Shown here: one piece after another, positions 37,693 through 49,000 of the stretch
Position numbering within the stretch: the stretch's first letter is position 1
Layout: the number at the start of each line of letters is the position of its first letter
DNA from: Candidatus Centipeda massiliensis
GTDB lineage: Bacteria; Bacillota; Negativicutes; Selenomonadales; Selenomonadaceae
Assembly (NCBI RefSeq): GCF_900290285.1
Contig: NZ_LT985757.1
Span: 69,987-133,986, forward strand
Reading direction: 5' to 3'
DNA length: 64,000 bases
Program-made: the position numbers and the translations under genes
The notes under the pieces: generated by a model
What the model was told of the DNA's origin: nothing
Databases searched by the model: none
Seen by the model: the letters and a program-made list of their open reading frames with translations, nothing else

Positions 37693-40047
37693 TTACTTCA
37701 ATTCGACAACCGTGGCTCCAGTGCCGCCTTCGGAAATGTCGGCGAACGAAAAGGTCAGAACGGAGCGATGTCGTTTCAGATAGTCCTGCAGACCCTGACG
37801 CAGCGCACCCGTCCCTTTTCCATGAATCACGAGAATCTTGGAGAGTCCCGTAAATACGGCATCATCGATAAATTTTCCAAGTGCATCTTCGGCCTCAAGG
37901 ACGGTCATGCCGCGCACATCGATCTGCGGTCTTATTTCTGCCGATTTCTTGGAAATCGAAGTCCCAACATGAACTTTCGTGCTCTTCTTATGTTTTTTTC
38001 GTCCCACGAAAGTACAGGCATTCATCTTGACAATCGTACGCAGTCCACCGACTTGGACAGTCAGCTCATTATCCTGAACGGCAAGTACCGTGCCCTCCTG
38101 TGCAAGACTCTTGATGTAGACAATGTCACTCGCCTGAATATTATTCGGACGAACGGGTTCTCCAACAAGCTCATGTTTTGGGAGTCCCCCTTGAACGTAT
38201 GCTTCATCCAAACGATTTCTGGCATCCTGAATCGCCTTGCGGCGTTCCTTCACACCGTGATCGTCAAACTGCTCCTTGAGGGATTTGATGGTCTCCTCTG
38301 CACTGCGCCGCGCCTCTCGGACGATGTTATTTGCCTCCTCACGCGCCTTGTGCAGAAGTTCCTGACGCGATGCAGAGAGTGCTTCACGTTCACTTCGCAG
38401 ACGTGTCTCGATGGCTGTTATCTCTGATTCTCTGTTATGAAGTGCACGATTCCTTGCTTCGTAGTCCTTCTTTTCCTGTTCGAGTTCATTGACGATCCGC
38501 TCAAAATGTGTATGTTCCTCGTTGATATAGATTTCGGCGCGCGCGACAATATCTTGCGGCAGACCAAGCTGACGACTGATCGAGAAGGCATTGCTCGCCC
38601 CTGGTATGCCAATCAGAAGCCGATATGTGGGACGCAACGTCTTCAGATCAAACTCAACCGAGGCATTCTCCACGCCCGGCTGTGTGTAGGCATAGGTTTT
38701 AAGAGCAGCGTAATGAGTGGTTGCAACAACAGCTATTTCGCTGTGTAAAAAATGTTCGATGATACTGCGTGCGAGGGCAGCCCCCTCATCCGGATCGGTG
38801 CTTGCTCCGACCTCATCCAGCAGAATGAGATCGCCCTCCTCTGCCTTTTCAATGATGCGGACAATGTTCCGCGTATGCGCCGAAAAGGTGGAGAGACTCT
38901 GCTCAATGCTCTGTTCATCACCGATGTCTGCATAGATATTGCGATAGACGGGGAGTTCCGAATCCGAAGCAGTCGGCAGAAAACAGCCAATCTGTGACAA
39001 AAGCGCCAACAGCCCCAGCGTCTTCATACTCACCGTCTTGCCGCCCGTATTCGGTCCTGTAACCAAAAGAATGGAAAACGTCTTCCCGAGTTCTATGTCG
39101 ATTGGAACGACCTTATCCTTCGGGAGCAGCGGATGTCTCGCTCGCTTCAAGTGAACATATCCATCCCGATTCAGTGTCGGCGGATACGCCTCCATCTCCC
39201 GTGCAAGTCCGGCGCGTGCAAAGATGAGATCGATCGCCGCGAGTATGTCGCAGTTTGCCGCAAGGATGGAGCCATTCAAAGCAATCTCCGCCGAAAGTTT
39301 CTGCAGGATCCGCTGGATCTCCTGCTCACGTGCAAGCCCCATCTGCCGCACCGTATTATTCAGTTCTACCGTTGCGAGCGGCTCGACAAAAAGGGTTGCG
39401 CCGCTGGCGGACTGATCGTGAATGACACCGGGGAAATAGTTTCGGTACTCCTGCTTGACCGGGATGACATAGCGCTCGTCACGCACAGTGACAATCGCTT
39501 CCTGAAAGTATTTCTGATTCGCTGCATCATGCAGGATTGCGGACAGTCGATCCTTCACACGCGCCTGTGCCGTATGCAGTTCACGCGTAATCCTGCGCAG
39601 TTCAGGACTGGCATCATCGCGGAAATTCCCATGCTCGTCAATAGTATCCTTCAAATGACGCTCCACCATGCCGAGGATTTCAATGGGCTTTGCCTGCTCC
39701 TTAAGCAGGGGGACATCCAACGTGAGATCGCGGAAGAAATACTTCACATTCCGCATACCGCCCATCGTACTCATGACAGAGCGCAGTTCATCAATTTCGA
39801 GGATGGATCCCCTTGCCGCAGTTTTCAATATATCCCGCAGATCATAGACTCCACCGAACGGCGGTGCCTGCACTTGCAGAATCTGCACCGCCTCCGCCGT
39901 CTCCTGATGAAGCCTCGCGACCTCATCGTAATCTCCGGAAGGCACGACACTGCGGCAGCGTTCTTTGCCCTGCATCGTGGCGGCAAATGCTGCAAGCCAA
40001 TTTGTGATTTTTTCGTATTCCAAAACCTTGAATGACTCAGTGTCCAT
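37693..40047 (-). CDS. mutS2: MutS2 family endonuclease/ATPase
   Basis: MutS paralogue without the mismatch-recognition domain, linked to recombination control and to splitting collided ribosomes. The 784-residue protein has Walker A GPNTGGKTVSMKTLG, Walker B LLDEVGASTDPDEGAALA, a long coiled coil (about residues 510-620) and a C-terminal Smr nuclease domain (DVRGMTVLEAEDAL, IHGKGTGALRQ). Length matches Firmicute MutS2. Confidence 0.96.
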   Translation of the reverse strand: MDTESFKVLEYEKITNWLAAFAATMQGKERCRSVVPSGDYDEVARLHQETAEAVQILQVQAPPFGGVYDLRDILKTAARGSILEIDELRSVMSTMGGMRNVKYFFRDLTLDVPLLKEQAKPIEILGMVERHLKDTIDEHGNFRDDASPELRRITRELHTAQARVKDRLSAILHDAANQKYFQEAIVTVRDERYVIPVKQEYRNYFPGVIHDQSASGATLFVEPLATVELNNTVRQMGLAREQEIQRILQKLSAEIALNGSILAANCDILAAIDLIFARAGLAREMEAYPPTLNRDGYVHLKRARHPLLPKDKVVPIDIELGKTFSILLVTGPNTGGKTVSMKTLGLLALLSQIGCFLPTASDSELPVYRNIYADIGDEQSIEQSLSTFSAHTRNIVRIIEKAEEGDLILLDEVGASTDPDEGAALARSIIEHFLHSEIAVVATTHYAALKTYAYTQPGVENASVEFDLKTLRPTYRLLIGIPGASNAFSISRQLGLPQDIVARAEIYINEEHTHFERIVNELEQEKKDYEARNRALHNRESEITAIETRLRSEREALSASRQELLHKAREEANNIVREARRSAEETIKSLKEQFDDHGVKERRKAIQDARNRLDEAYVQGGLPKHELVGEPVRPNNIQASDIVYIKSLAQEGTVLAVQDNELTVQVGGLRTIVKMNACTFVGRKKHKKSTKVHVGTSISKKSAEIRPQIDVRGMTVLEAEDALGKFIDDAVFTGLSKILVIHGKGTGALRQGLQDYLKRHRSVLTFSFADISEGGTGATVVELK

Positions 40048-40056
40048 ACGTACCTC

Positions 40057-42561
40057 TTATAAAATACCGCGGAAATAATGCCCGCGCGTAATATCTTTGC
40101 CCTCCTGCAAACGAAGGTGCTGTTCATCTTCTTCCTTCAACGGTGCTTTCCGATCCATAGCCTTCCGATACATTCGGACAACGCTCTGCAATTCCTTGAT
40201 CGAAACTCCGCGCCCCTCGATCCGCAGAGTCGCTATTCCCATCTCCAAAAGCTGATGCACATAGGGCAGCAGCGATAGTTTCTTGCTATTGAGGATGTGC
40301 ATACGGCAGAACTGATCAGTCACTACGGGAAAGTCTACATTCTTGCGGTCACGGAGGAAGAATCTCTGCTTGCGACACGGCATGGAGCATTTCCCCGTAT
40401 CCAGATCCCCCAGAAAACTGCCTAGGACACAGTACTCCGAGATCATGAGCGGAAGCTGACCACTGACAAGGACAGTCAGCGGAATGGGGCTTGTCTTTGC
40501 GAGGCGTTCCATCTGCTTGCCGTTGAGCTCCGGTGACAGGGTTGCCTCACCAAATCCACACGCATGCAAAAAATCAAGGGTGGACGGATTATAAGAGATC
40601 ATCGAATAATCTGCATGAAGTGTCACGGGCACGCGTTCATGCGCAAGATATGCCGTTCCGATGTGATGGACGTGCAGGGCTGCAGGCAGTTTCTCTCCAA
40701 AGCCATCAAACAGACGCATCAGCGCCGCCTGCTCATCTCCTCGAACAATGCGCGGCGTGTTATAGTCGATGCGAATACCACAGTCCTCCGCATAGTCCCA
40801 CGCCGCTGCATAGCCCTTCGATTGGAGCATTGTTCCTCGAAAGGACTCTCCACCGAACAAAATCCCATCCGCCCCTGCAGCAACAGCCGCCTTCATCGCC
40901 TCTATGTCGTCCACAGCAACCATGAGTCTTGCCGGTCGCGGAGAAGAAATATCCGGTGTACTGAACGTCGACGTTGCTGTATTTGCCTGCGTAAAGCGTG
41001 CGGTGGAGACACGTTTGTTTTCAAAGCGCTGTGTGCGCAAATCTTCCAGCGCAGCAATGGCGGAGCGTCGCAGATGATTGAGTTCACTGACCGGCACCAT
41101 CACAGCATCATCCATATCACACGAGAGTTCCGCAAGAGAAAATAACGTCGTACCAAGGCGCCCCATCTGCTTTTCAGCGGTTTCAACCGTAAGCGGGTGA
41201 TTGTTCGCCGAGACGACCACATAATCGCTTTCTGCATCCGCTTGATTTCCCTCGTCGTCTTCGACGTGGAGACGCAATCTCTGTCCGAGTCTTGCGTGAA
41301 GAACAGCTCGAAGAGGAATCCGGTCGCAGGATTCCGCATCATAAGAGTGTCTTGCTGCCTCCATGAGTTTCGCATCATAGACCTTGAAGACACGATCGTG
41401 TATGTGTACCTTTCCGTGAATGGCAAAGGAAACGGTATCTCCGGCAACTGCCTCAAAGCATTCCTGACCGTGTGCGTCGTACAGGCACTCGATCTCCGCA
41501 CTGACACGACCGCCGACCTTCACCCAGAAATCCACCTGATCACGGGCGGCAAGTCCTCCGGACAGCTTCACCGTGACCATGTTGGAGGCACGATCATAGG
41601 ATGTGACACGTCCGATCAGAAGACCGCGGTTATTCGGGCGACGGTCACTCATCATGTATCTGCCCTGCCGTTTTTCCATATATGCAGTTGTAAAATCACG
41701 ATTGAATACCTGCGCCAGATGGGCACGGTCAGAATCATCAATTGCTGGTCGCTGAGCATCAAGATAATTGTCAATCGCTTTACGGTACGTATGCACAATC
41801 GTCGCAACGTATTCCGGCCTCTTCATGCGTCCTTCAATTTTAAGGGAGTCAATGCCCGCATCAAGCAGCTGAGGGATGAGTTCGATCGCATTCAGATCGC
41901 GCGGTGAGAGGAGAAAGTTGCCCGCCGTCTCACCAAGTACATCATTCCCCTGTGCATCGACCAATGTATAGGGCAGACGGCAGGGCTGTGCACAGCGTCC
42001 ACGGTTCCCGCTGCGTCCGCCGATCATGCTGCTCATCAAACATTGACCGGAATAGCAGACACAGAGCGCCCCATGCACGAAACACTCGATCTCTACACGG
42101 CTCTTTTGGCAAATATCTCGAATCTCTGGGATGGAAAGTTCGCGCGCCAACACCACACGTGAAAAACCAAGCTCCGTCAGTGCTTGAACACCAGCAAGAT
42201 TATGTACTGTCATCTGTGTACTCGCATGAAGCGGAAGCAGAGGCACAACCTCTTTCGCCAGCCGAACGGCACCGAGATCCTGCAAGAGGACGGCATCCGC
42301 TCCCGCATCGTAGAGAAACGACAGATATTGTTTTAATTGTGGGAGTTCATCGCGGTCGATAATCGTATTGACGGCGACGTGCACCTGCACATCTTTCAAA
42401 TGTGCATATCGAATGATCTCAGCCAGTTCATCCTCATCGAAATTTGAGGCATAGGCACGTGCGCCGAACATCTTACCGGCAAGATATACCGCATTTGCTC
42501 CGTTTTCAACAGCGGCGAGAAACGCTTCCTTCGTCCCCGCAGGAGCGAGTAGTTCCACCAA
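40057..42561 (-). CDS. U32-family peptidase-like protein (possible RNA hydroxylase, RlhA/TrhP type)
   Basis: An 834-residue protein of the long U32 form. The N-terminal TIM-barrel-like domain starts MVELLAPAGTKEAFLAAVENG and contains the cysteine cluster CYSGQCLMSS plus GRCAQPCRLPY. A second cluster near residue 735 (GKCSMPCRKQ) belongs to the C-terminal half. U32 proteins were named collagenases, but several catalyse prephenate-dependent hydroxylation of tRNA or rRNA, and the cysteines fit an iron-sulfur site. The start is TTG at 42561 after AAGGA. It is 9 bp from mutS2. Confidence 0.88.
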   Translation of the reverse strand: MVELLAPAGTKEAFLAAVENGANAVYLAGKMFGARAYASNFDEDELAEIIRYAHLKDVQVHVAVNTIIDRDELPQLKQYLSFLYDAGADAVLLQDLGAVRLAKEVVPLLPLHASTQMTVHNLAGVQALTELGFSRVVLARELSIPEIRDICQKSRVEIECFVHGALCVCYSGQCLMSSMIGGRSGNRGRCAQPCRLPYTLVDAQGNDVLGETAGNFLLSPRDLNAIELIPQLLDAGIDSLKIEGRMKRPEYVATIVHTYRKAIDNYLDAQRPAIDDSDRAHLAQVFNRDFTTAYMEKRQGRYMMSDRRPNNRGLLIGRVTSYDRASNMVTVKLSGGLAARDQVDFWVKVGGRVSAEIECLYDAHGQECFEAVAGDTVSFAIHGKVHIHDRVFKVYDAKLMEAARHSYDAESCDRIPLRAVLHARLGQRLRLHVEDDEGNQADAESDYVVVSANNHPLTVETAEKQMGRLGTTLFSLAELSCDMDDAVMVPVSELNHLRRSAIAALEDLRTQRFENKRVSTARFTQANTATSTFSTPDISSPRPARLMVAVDDIEAMKAAVAAGADGILFGGESFRGTMLQSKGYAAAWDYAEDCGIRIDYNTPRIVRGDEQAALMRLFDGFGEKLPAALHVHHIGTAYLAHERVPVTLHADYSMISYNPSTLDFLHACGFGEATLSPELNGKQMERLAKTSPIPLTVLVSGQLPLMISEYCVLGSFLGDLDTGKCSMPCRKQRFFLRDRKNVDFPVVTDQFCRMHILNSKKLSLLPYVHQLLEMGIATLRIEGRGVSIKELQSVVRMYRKAMDRKAPLKEEDEQHLRLQEGKDITRGHYFRGIL

Positions 42562-42566
42562 TGAAT

Positions 42567-43187
42567 TCAGTCCTTTTTATCACGATCATCTGCATTTTCG
42601 CATGAAATCTCATCGGCAGCAGCACGCATTTCTTCAAAAAGGCGAAGCTGGTCATCATTCAGAGAATCCTTTACATCATTCACGTCAGGCAGCGTGGGAA
42701 GATCCTCAATTTGCTGTAGACCAAATGCCCGCAAAAACAGGTCTGTTGTTCCGTAAAGAATTGGACGACCAACGACCTGCTTGCGCCCCATTTCACAGAT
42801 CAGCTCCAGTTCAAGCAAGCGTGCAATGGAACGTTCCGCGCGAACACCACGAATGTGCTCCACTTCCTGTTTTGTAATGGGTTGTTTATAGGCAATGATG
42901 GCGAGTGTTTCCATCGCCGAAGCGGAGAGTGTCGGCTGCACTGTCTCCGAGAGTTTCTTCACCCACGGAAAGGCATTCGGATGGGTCACCAGCTGATAGC
43001 CGCCTGCGGATCTGCGCAGAAATATTCCGCTCCCCCGCTCCGACAGGATATGTTCCAGCTGTGTCAGAGCTTCCTGTACTTCCCATTCAGGAGCTTCTAT
43101 GATTTCGGCGAGTTTGGAGACGGTGAGCGGGAGACCGGCAGCGAATAAGACGGCTTCCAAAATACTTGCCCTACTGAGAGACTGCAC
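42567..43187 (-). CDS. scpB: Segregation and condensation protein ScpB
   Basis: Winged-helix kleisin partner of the SMC-ScpAB condensin. The 206-residue protein shows LEAVLFAAGLPLTVSKLAEI, AMETLAIIAYKQPITKQEVEHIRG and RPILYGTT, all family hallmarks. The start is GTG at 43187 after AAGGAGGG. It overlaps scpA by 17 bp. With smc 3 kb away, the whole complex is encoded in this window. Confidence 0.96.
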   Translation of the reverse strand: MQSLSRASILEAVLFAAGLPLTVSKLAEIIEAPEWEVQEALTQLEHILSERGSGIFLRRSAGGYQLVTHPNAFPWVKKLSETVQPTLSASAMETLAIIAYKQPITKQEVEHIRGVRAERSIARLLELELICEMGRKQVVGRPILYGTTDLFLRAFGLQQIEDLPTLPDVNDVKDSLNDDQLRLFEEMRAAADEISCENADDRDKKD

Positions 43188-43902
43188 GGCTTCCCTCCTT
43201 CATCGAAATAGAGATTTCATGATATAGATGTTCCTGTGTAATATATATCATCTGCATTTTTGCAAGTTCCAAAAGTGCTAAAAATGTCGAGAGAAGTTCC
43301 TCACGCGTTCCCGTGGGGAAAGCGTCGTTCAGCTTGATCCTGCCATTCCTGCGCCGAAGGAGCGCGAGGATATCCGTCATCTTATCCTGCACGCGATATT
43401 CCTCTGCCGACACAACGACAGCCGGTATGACCGGCTCCTCCCGTATGCGCTGCACATCCGAAAAGATATGCATAAGCGCCTCTGCCGATAGGCCTGTAAT
43501 CGGGAGCCTGTGGGCGGGCAGCGGCATCGGTGCCCGCTCCACATACGGACTCTGTGCGTTATTCAGAGAAAAGAGAATGGACGAGACCTCTTTAAAGCGA
43601 CGGTATTCGAGCAGACGCTCCACAAGCTCCATCCGCGGATCTTCTTCCTGATCCTCTTCCACGTCACTCTTCGGCAACAGCATACGCGACTTGATCCGCA
43701 GAAGGGTTGCCGCCATGACGAGGAATTCACTTGCATATTCAATGTCGAATTGATACAACGTATCAACATAGTCTAAATATTGTCGTGTCAGACGTGCTAT
43801 AGGAATGTCATAGAGATCTATTTTGTTCTTTTCAATCAGGTGCATGAGCAGATCCATTGGACCTTCAAACGCATCCAATTTCACAAGATAATCTGCTGCC
43901 AT
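43171..43902 (-). CDS. scpA: Segregation and condensation protein ScpA
   Basis: Kleisin subunit that bridges the SMC heads. The 243-residue protein has the N-terminal FEGPMDLLMHLIEKNKIDLYDI motif region and ASEFLVMAATLLRIKSRMLL, then an acidic middle and a C-terminal winged helix. It overlaps scpB. Upstream is the M50 protease gene, 9 bp away. Confidence 0.96.
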   Translation of the reverse strand: MAADYLVKLDAFEGPMDLLMHLIEKNKIDLYDIPIARLTRQYLDYVDTLYQFDIEYASEFLVMAATLLRIKSRMLLPKSDVEEDQEEDPRMELVERLLEYRRFKEVSSILFSLNNAQSPYVERAPMPLPAHRLPITGLSAEALMHIFSDVQRIREEPVIPAVVVSAEEYRVQDKMTDILALLRRRNGRIKLNDAFPTGTREELLSTFLALLELAKMQMIYITQEHLYHEISISMKEGSRAVSQ

Positions 43903-43911
43903 GAAGTATCC

Positions 43912-44541
43912 TTAGAACAGGAGAATGCTGCCGATGATCTTATAGCCTCCATATACCAGCTGAAAGAGCGGCATCAGAACAACGCTGAGCAACGGCGTGG
44001 CGATGAATACGATCATGATAAGCAAACTGTATCGCTCAATGGATTGGTAGCGATAAGCAAGGTCAGGCGGCAGAAGGTTCCTCAAAATGTGCGATCCGTC
44101 CAGCGGAGGAATTGGGAGCATATTGAAGATTGCAAAGTTGACGTTATAGACGAAGATCATCTGAATGATGCTGTAGGTGATCGGAGAAACATCCAGATGA
44201 TGTGATCGGATGAAGAGCATAACATAAAAAGCAAGAAACCCCAGCAGAAGGTTCATGGCGGGTCCCGCAATGGATACGAGAATATCGTCCCGCTTTGGCT
44301 GACGGAAATTGCTCGGGTTGACCATAACAGGTTTTGCCCATCCGAAACGTACGAGAAAGAGCATAATCAGTCCGATGGGGTCGATATGCGCACGCGGATC
44401 AAGCGTCAGTCTGCCCATCAAACGCGGCGTAAAATCTCCGAGCGACACAGCGGCACGCGCGTGCGCATACTCGTGAAAGGTCATGGCAATGATGAGTCCC
44501 GGGATTCCGAGCAGCATCTCTTCAAAATTAAATCCGAACAT
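43912..44541 (-). CDS. Site-2 protease family protein (M50, rhomboid-like zinc metalloprotease)
   Basis: Polytopic membrane metalloprotease of 209 residues. The zinc motif HEYAH is in MTFHEYAHARAA near residue 25, and the third ligand is in NMLPIPPLDGSHI near residue 140. About five to six membrane segments fill the rest. There is no PDZ or CBS domain. Its targets are unknown; the place beside scpA is common in Firmicutes. Confidence 0.9.
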   Translation of the reverse strand: MFGFNFEEMLLGIPGLIIAMTFHEYAHARAAVSLGDFTPRLMGRLTLDPRAHIDPIGLIMLFLVRFGWAKPVMVNPSNFRQPKRDDILVSIAGPAMNLLLGFLAFYVMLFIRSHHLDVSPITYSIIQMIFVYNVNFAIFNMLPIPPLDGSHILRNLLPPDLAYRYQSIERYSLLIMIVFIATPLLSVVLMPLFQLVYGGYKIIGSILLF

Positions 44542-44557
44542 CTTTATCTCCCGCGCA

Positions 44558-45103
44558 TCAACTTCTCAGACGCTCTTGCGCCATCATGAGCGAAATAATC
44601 GTCTTCGAGTCTATAATCTCCCCCGACTTTACCATTGCCAGCGCATCGGAAAACGGCATTTGAACCACATTGACAAACTCATCCTCATCGGTATGCTGTT
44701 TTCCGACCAATAGGTTCCGGGCAAGGTACAGATGAATATACTCGTTGGAAAAGCCTACCGTCGTTGCAATCGTTGTCAGTTTTTCATATTGTTCCGCCGT
44801 ATAGCCGGTCTCCTCTGACAGCTCACGACGCGCGCAGTGCAGGGGATCCTCACCCTCCACATCAAGTTTTCCCGCAGGCACCTCGAGGGTCACCTGCCCG
44901 ATGGGATAGCGAAACTGGCGCACCAGAATTACATTCCCGTTTGGCAGAACGGGCAGCACCGCCGCCGCTCCCGGATGGTGAATCCACTCACGCACCGACT
45001 CCTTCCCATTGGGCAGACGCACCATATCGCGGCGCACATGGAGCAATGTTCCGTCAAAGATATTCTCACTGCTGCGTTTTACTTCTACAAGATCCTCATA
45101 CAT
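44558..45103 (-). CDS. Nudix hydrolase, ADP-ribose pyrophosphatase-like
   Basis: A 181-residue hydrolase of nucleoside diphosphate derivatives, most like ADP-ribose pyrophosphatase (NudF). The Nudix box reads GKLDVEGEDP followed by RRELSEETGY; there is one extra residue between the leading Gly and the first Glu compared with the usual G-x5-E. The REL-EE catalytic core is intact. The ATG at 45103 follows AGGAGG at 7 nt. Confidence 0.88.
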   Translation of the reverse strand: MYEDLVEVKRSSENIFDGTLLHVRRDMVRLPNGKESVREWIHHPGAAAVLPVLPNGNVILVRQFRYPIGQVTLEVPAGKLDVEGEDPLHCARRELSEETGYTAEQYEKLTTIATTVGFSNEYIHLYLARNLLVGKQHTDEDEFVNVVQMPFSDALAMVKSGEIIDSKTIISLMMAQERLRS

Positions 45104-45138
45104 CGTGAATCCTCCTATCATCAAACACACATATCGCC

Positions 45139-46074
45139 TTATTCCTGAACTTCGTCCTCACGTTTTACAAACAAGGCGCTCACAAAATCCTCTGCACGGA
45201 ACGGACGCAGATCGTCGATGCCCTCTCCTACTCCAATCCATTTAATCGGAATCGAAAGCTGTGACTTAATTCCGATGGTTACGCCGCCCTTTGCTGTTCC
45301 GTCCAATTTGGTAAGGACAACACCTGTCACAGGTGCTGCCTGTGTAAAGAGTTCTGCCTGACTGATTGCATTCTGCCCTGTACCGGCATCGAGGACGAGC
45401 AGGGTCTCATGCGGTGCTCCCGGAATCTCGCGCCCGATTACGCGGTAGATCTTCTCAAGCTCCTGCATGAGGTTGGACTTTGTCTGAAGCCGCCCCGCCG
45501 TATCAACGATGACAATGTCGATATTGCGCGCCTTTGCCGCCTGCATCGCATCGAAAACAACAGCAGCGGGATCTGACCCCTCACCGTGTTTGATCACCTG
45601 TGCATCGGCGCGTTTTCCCCAGATCTCAAGCTGATCGATGGCAGCAGCACGAAAGGTATCGGCTGCCGCCAAGAGAACCGATTTCCCCTGCCTGCGATAG
45701 TAGGCACTCAGCTTCCCGATGGTTGTCGTCTTGCCGACGCCGTTCGTACCGACAACAAGCAGTACCGTCGGTCCATTCTCTGCCATCTGAAATGTATTCT
45801 CGCCCGCTTCGAGAATGGATACAATCTCTTTTTCCAAAAATGGAATCAGATCCTCGGGCGTACGAATCTCCTTTTGCTTGATCCCCTTGCGTACGGCAGC
45901 AATCAGCGTCTCTGTCGTTTTGACGCCGACATCCGCCATCAGCAGAGTCTCCTCCAGATCGTCAATCAGTTCATCGTCAATATCGGCATATCCGATAATA
46001 AGTCGTTCAATATTATGGGTGAAATTTTCCCGCGTTTTTGTCAAGCCCTTTTTGAGCCGATCAAAGAATCCCAC
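45139..46074 (-). CDS. ftsY: Signal recognition particle receptor FtsY
   Basis: SRP-receptor GTPase for co-translational membrane targeting. The 311-residue protein is the short form without the acidic A domain; it starts MGFFDRLKKGLTKTREN. GTPase motifs are GTNGVGKTTTIGKL, DTFRAAAIDQL, DTAGRLQTKSNLM and TKLDGTAKGG. The start is GTG at 46074 after AAGGAG. It follows smc by 24 bp. Confidence 0.96.
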   Translation of the reverse strand: MGFFDRLKKGLTKTRENFTHNIERLIIGYADIDDELIDDLEETLLMADVGVKTTETLIAAVRKGIKQKEIRTPEDLIPFLEKEIVSILEAGENTFQMAENGPTVLLVVGTNGVGKTTTIGKLSAYYRRQGKSVLLAAADTFRAAAIDQLEIWGKRADAQVIKHGEGSDPAAVVFDAMQAAKARNIDIVIVDTAGRLQTKSNLMQELEKIYRVIGREIPGAPHETLLVLDAGTGQNAISQAELFTQAAPVTGVVLTKLDGTAKGGVTIGIKSQLSIPIKWIGVGEGIDDLRPFRAEDFVSALFVKREDEVQE

Positions 46075-46098
46075 GATAACTCCTTTCCGCCCAATACA

Positions 46099-49000
46099 TC
46101 AGGCACTCTGTTCTGTGTCATAATCCTTCATGCGAATGGAAAGAACCTTGGAAACCCCTGCATCCTCAACAGTAACGCCATACATGGTATCCGCCGCACG
46201 CATGGTTCCCTTTCGATGCGTAACCACAATGAACTGTGTGTTGCGTGCAAATTCTTTCAGAAAATCACCGAACCGCGAGACATTCGCCTCATCGAGCGGT
46301 GCATCGATCTCATCCAAAATAGAGAATGGTGAGGGACGATAGCGCAGGAATGAAAAGAGCAGGGCTATGACCGTCAGTGCGCGCTCACCGCCGGACAGTG
46401 CAGACAGATTCTGTCGCTTCTTGTCCGGCAGTGTCACTAGGATCTCGACGCCACTGCTTAGTATATCCTCTTTGTCCGTCAGACGCAATTCCGCAATGCC
46501 GCCGCCAAAGAGCCGCACAAAGATTTCATTGAAGTGCTCTTGAATCTGATGGAATGCATCACGAAAGGTGCGCGTCATATCCTGATCGATCTTCTGGATG
46601 ATCTGCTCGATGTCCTGCTTCGCGGCTCTCAGATCCGCGATCTGCTTCTCTTCCTCTTCGTATCGTTCCTTCTTTTCCGCGTATTCCTCAACGGCGTTGG
46701 GATTCACTGAGCCAAGTAACTGAATGGAATCCTCCAATGCACGCAGACGCTCCTCCAGAATATCGGGGGAAACATCCTGTGCCTCTGTGGCTGCCGCCTC
46801 CGGTGTCAGGCCGAAGTCAGACAGGATACTGTCACGACAATCGCCCATGCGTATATGGATGCGCTGCAATGTCTTATCGCACTCATTCTGCTTTGCACGA
46901 ATGGATTCCAGACGCGCAACAATGCTCTTGACGGCGCCGTCCAGCACACGGCTTTCTGCCTCGTGCGCCAAACGCTGATCCTTCAGTACCGCGGCGTTCT
47001 TTTCGTGTGTTTGGAACAGGGTATCCCGCTGCGCGATTTCCTGTTCCAACACAGAAAGGCGCGTCATGTCCTTTTGCAATTCATCTGCAAGCTGTGCATC
47101 TTGCTTTGTAATATCCTGCAGTGTTTTTTCCGCTTCTGCATATTCGAGCGCACGGGATTGACGGTTCCGCGTCATCGTCTGGATCTCCGTAGTCAGGGCA
47201 GTGAGCGCAAGGTCCAGTTCGTGCAGGTGTCCTTCCTGTTCTTTGCCCGCATTGCGAAGCTCCGTACAGCATTCATTCAGCTGCGCAGTCGCCTTTGCGA
47301 ACTGCTCCTCATATTGCTCACACTGAGCGATATAGCGCTCGAGGCGCGTGCGTTTTTGGAGCAGTTTCGCGCCTTGAGCGCGGCGCTCCTCCTCCGTATG
47401 CTCCATCGTACGAAGGATATTCGTCTGATCTTCGATACGCTCCTGCAGCACATCATATTTCCCTCGCACTTCGACGAGTTCCTTCGCCAACCGCTCCGCC
47501 GCATCCTTCTGAGCCGCATGGTGCTCGTTTGTCTCCTTGAGAAGCTTTCTTTTCTGCTGCAAAGAAGCATTTATTTCTTCATGTGCATGCTCCTGCGTAC
47601 TCAGCTTTTTTTGTAATAGATCAATCTCCATGCGCCGATTCAGCAGTGAGGACTGCTGTTTCTTGCGTCCGCCGCCAGAGAGCGAACCGCCCGGATTCAG
47701 TAATTCTCCCGTCAGTGTCACGATGCGAAGACGGTAGTTTTCCTGTTTCGCCGCGATCAGAGCCTCGTCCAGAGTTTCCATCACAAGCGTCTGAGAGAGC
47801 AGGTGATCTGCGACCTTCCGGAATCTATCCTCGGCATGGACGAGCGTATTTGCCCAGCCGATCACGCCGCGATAGCGCCCCAGATTGATTTCACGCGGTT
47901 GACGCACTGTAATTGTCGTCAGTGGAAGGAAGGTGACACGTCCACCATTTTTGCGCTTCAAATAGGAGATGGCAGCCTTTGCCGTGTCCGTATCCTCTGT
48001 GACAACATTCCGCACGCTCCCGCCGAGCGCAACATCGATGGCTGTAAGATAGCGCTCTGGAATACGAATGAGATCGGCGACCGTTCCGGCAACACCTCTG
48101 CGCCACCCCTCCGATGCCTGCAGGACAGTCTGCACATCCCGCCCGAACCCCTCATAGCTGTCCTGCACACGCCGCTGAAAATCAAGGCTCTGACGGATGC
48201 GAAGGAGTTCCGCCTCCGACTTCCGAAACTGAGCCTCATCACGCTCGATTGTTCGGCGCAGCTCCTCGGCTTCACTGTGCAGTCGATCGCGTTCCTGCGA
48301 GATGCCCTGCATATTTTGTTCCGCAAGGACAATTTCTTGCCGCTTGTCGTCAAATTCATTTTCGACCGATGCAAGGAGTACACGGCGGCGCTCCATTTCT
48401 GCCGCCTGCTCCTCCTTGCCTTCATCCCCTTGCTGTGCAGCGCTCCGAGCTACGGCAAGCTGCTCTCTCAGACGCGCCAGTACACGCTGTACGGCAGCAC
48501 GTGCAGAATCCTGCCGTGCCATTTCCTGTTCTTCATCCGAAAGCTGAAGCCGCAAACGCTCGGACTCATCCCGAACACGCGCCTGCTCCTCTTTTTTTGC
48601 ATCGCTCTGTGCGCCCTTTTTCTGTAAGAGGGCATCGATCTGGGCAATCTCCTGTCTCGTGGCTTCTTTTTTTGTGGATGCAGACGCACGCATTCCCTCG
48701 AAATCTACTTTGCGTTGTTTCCGCTGATCCTGCCATCCGGCGATGCGTGATTTCTCCTGCCGCAGTGCGTCCAATTCCGTTGACAGACGCCGACGTTCCT
48801 GCTCCTCCGCCTGCATACTGCGGTCAATGACAGCAATGTCAGCCTCAATCTCCTCTTTTTTGCCCTCAGCCTCCGCACGCACTCGTATTTCACTTGCTTC
48901 CTGGTCGCGATGCGTTTGCAGAGATTGATTGACACTCTCCTGCTCCTTGGTGAGGTTATCATATTGCTGCACGAGCGCCGTCAGTCGATATGACCGGCGC

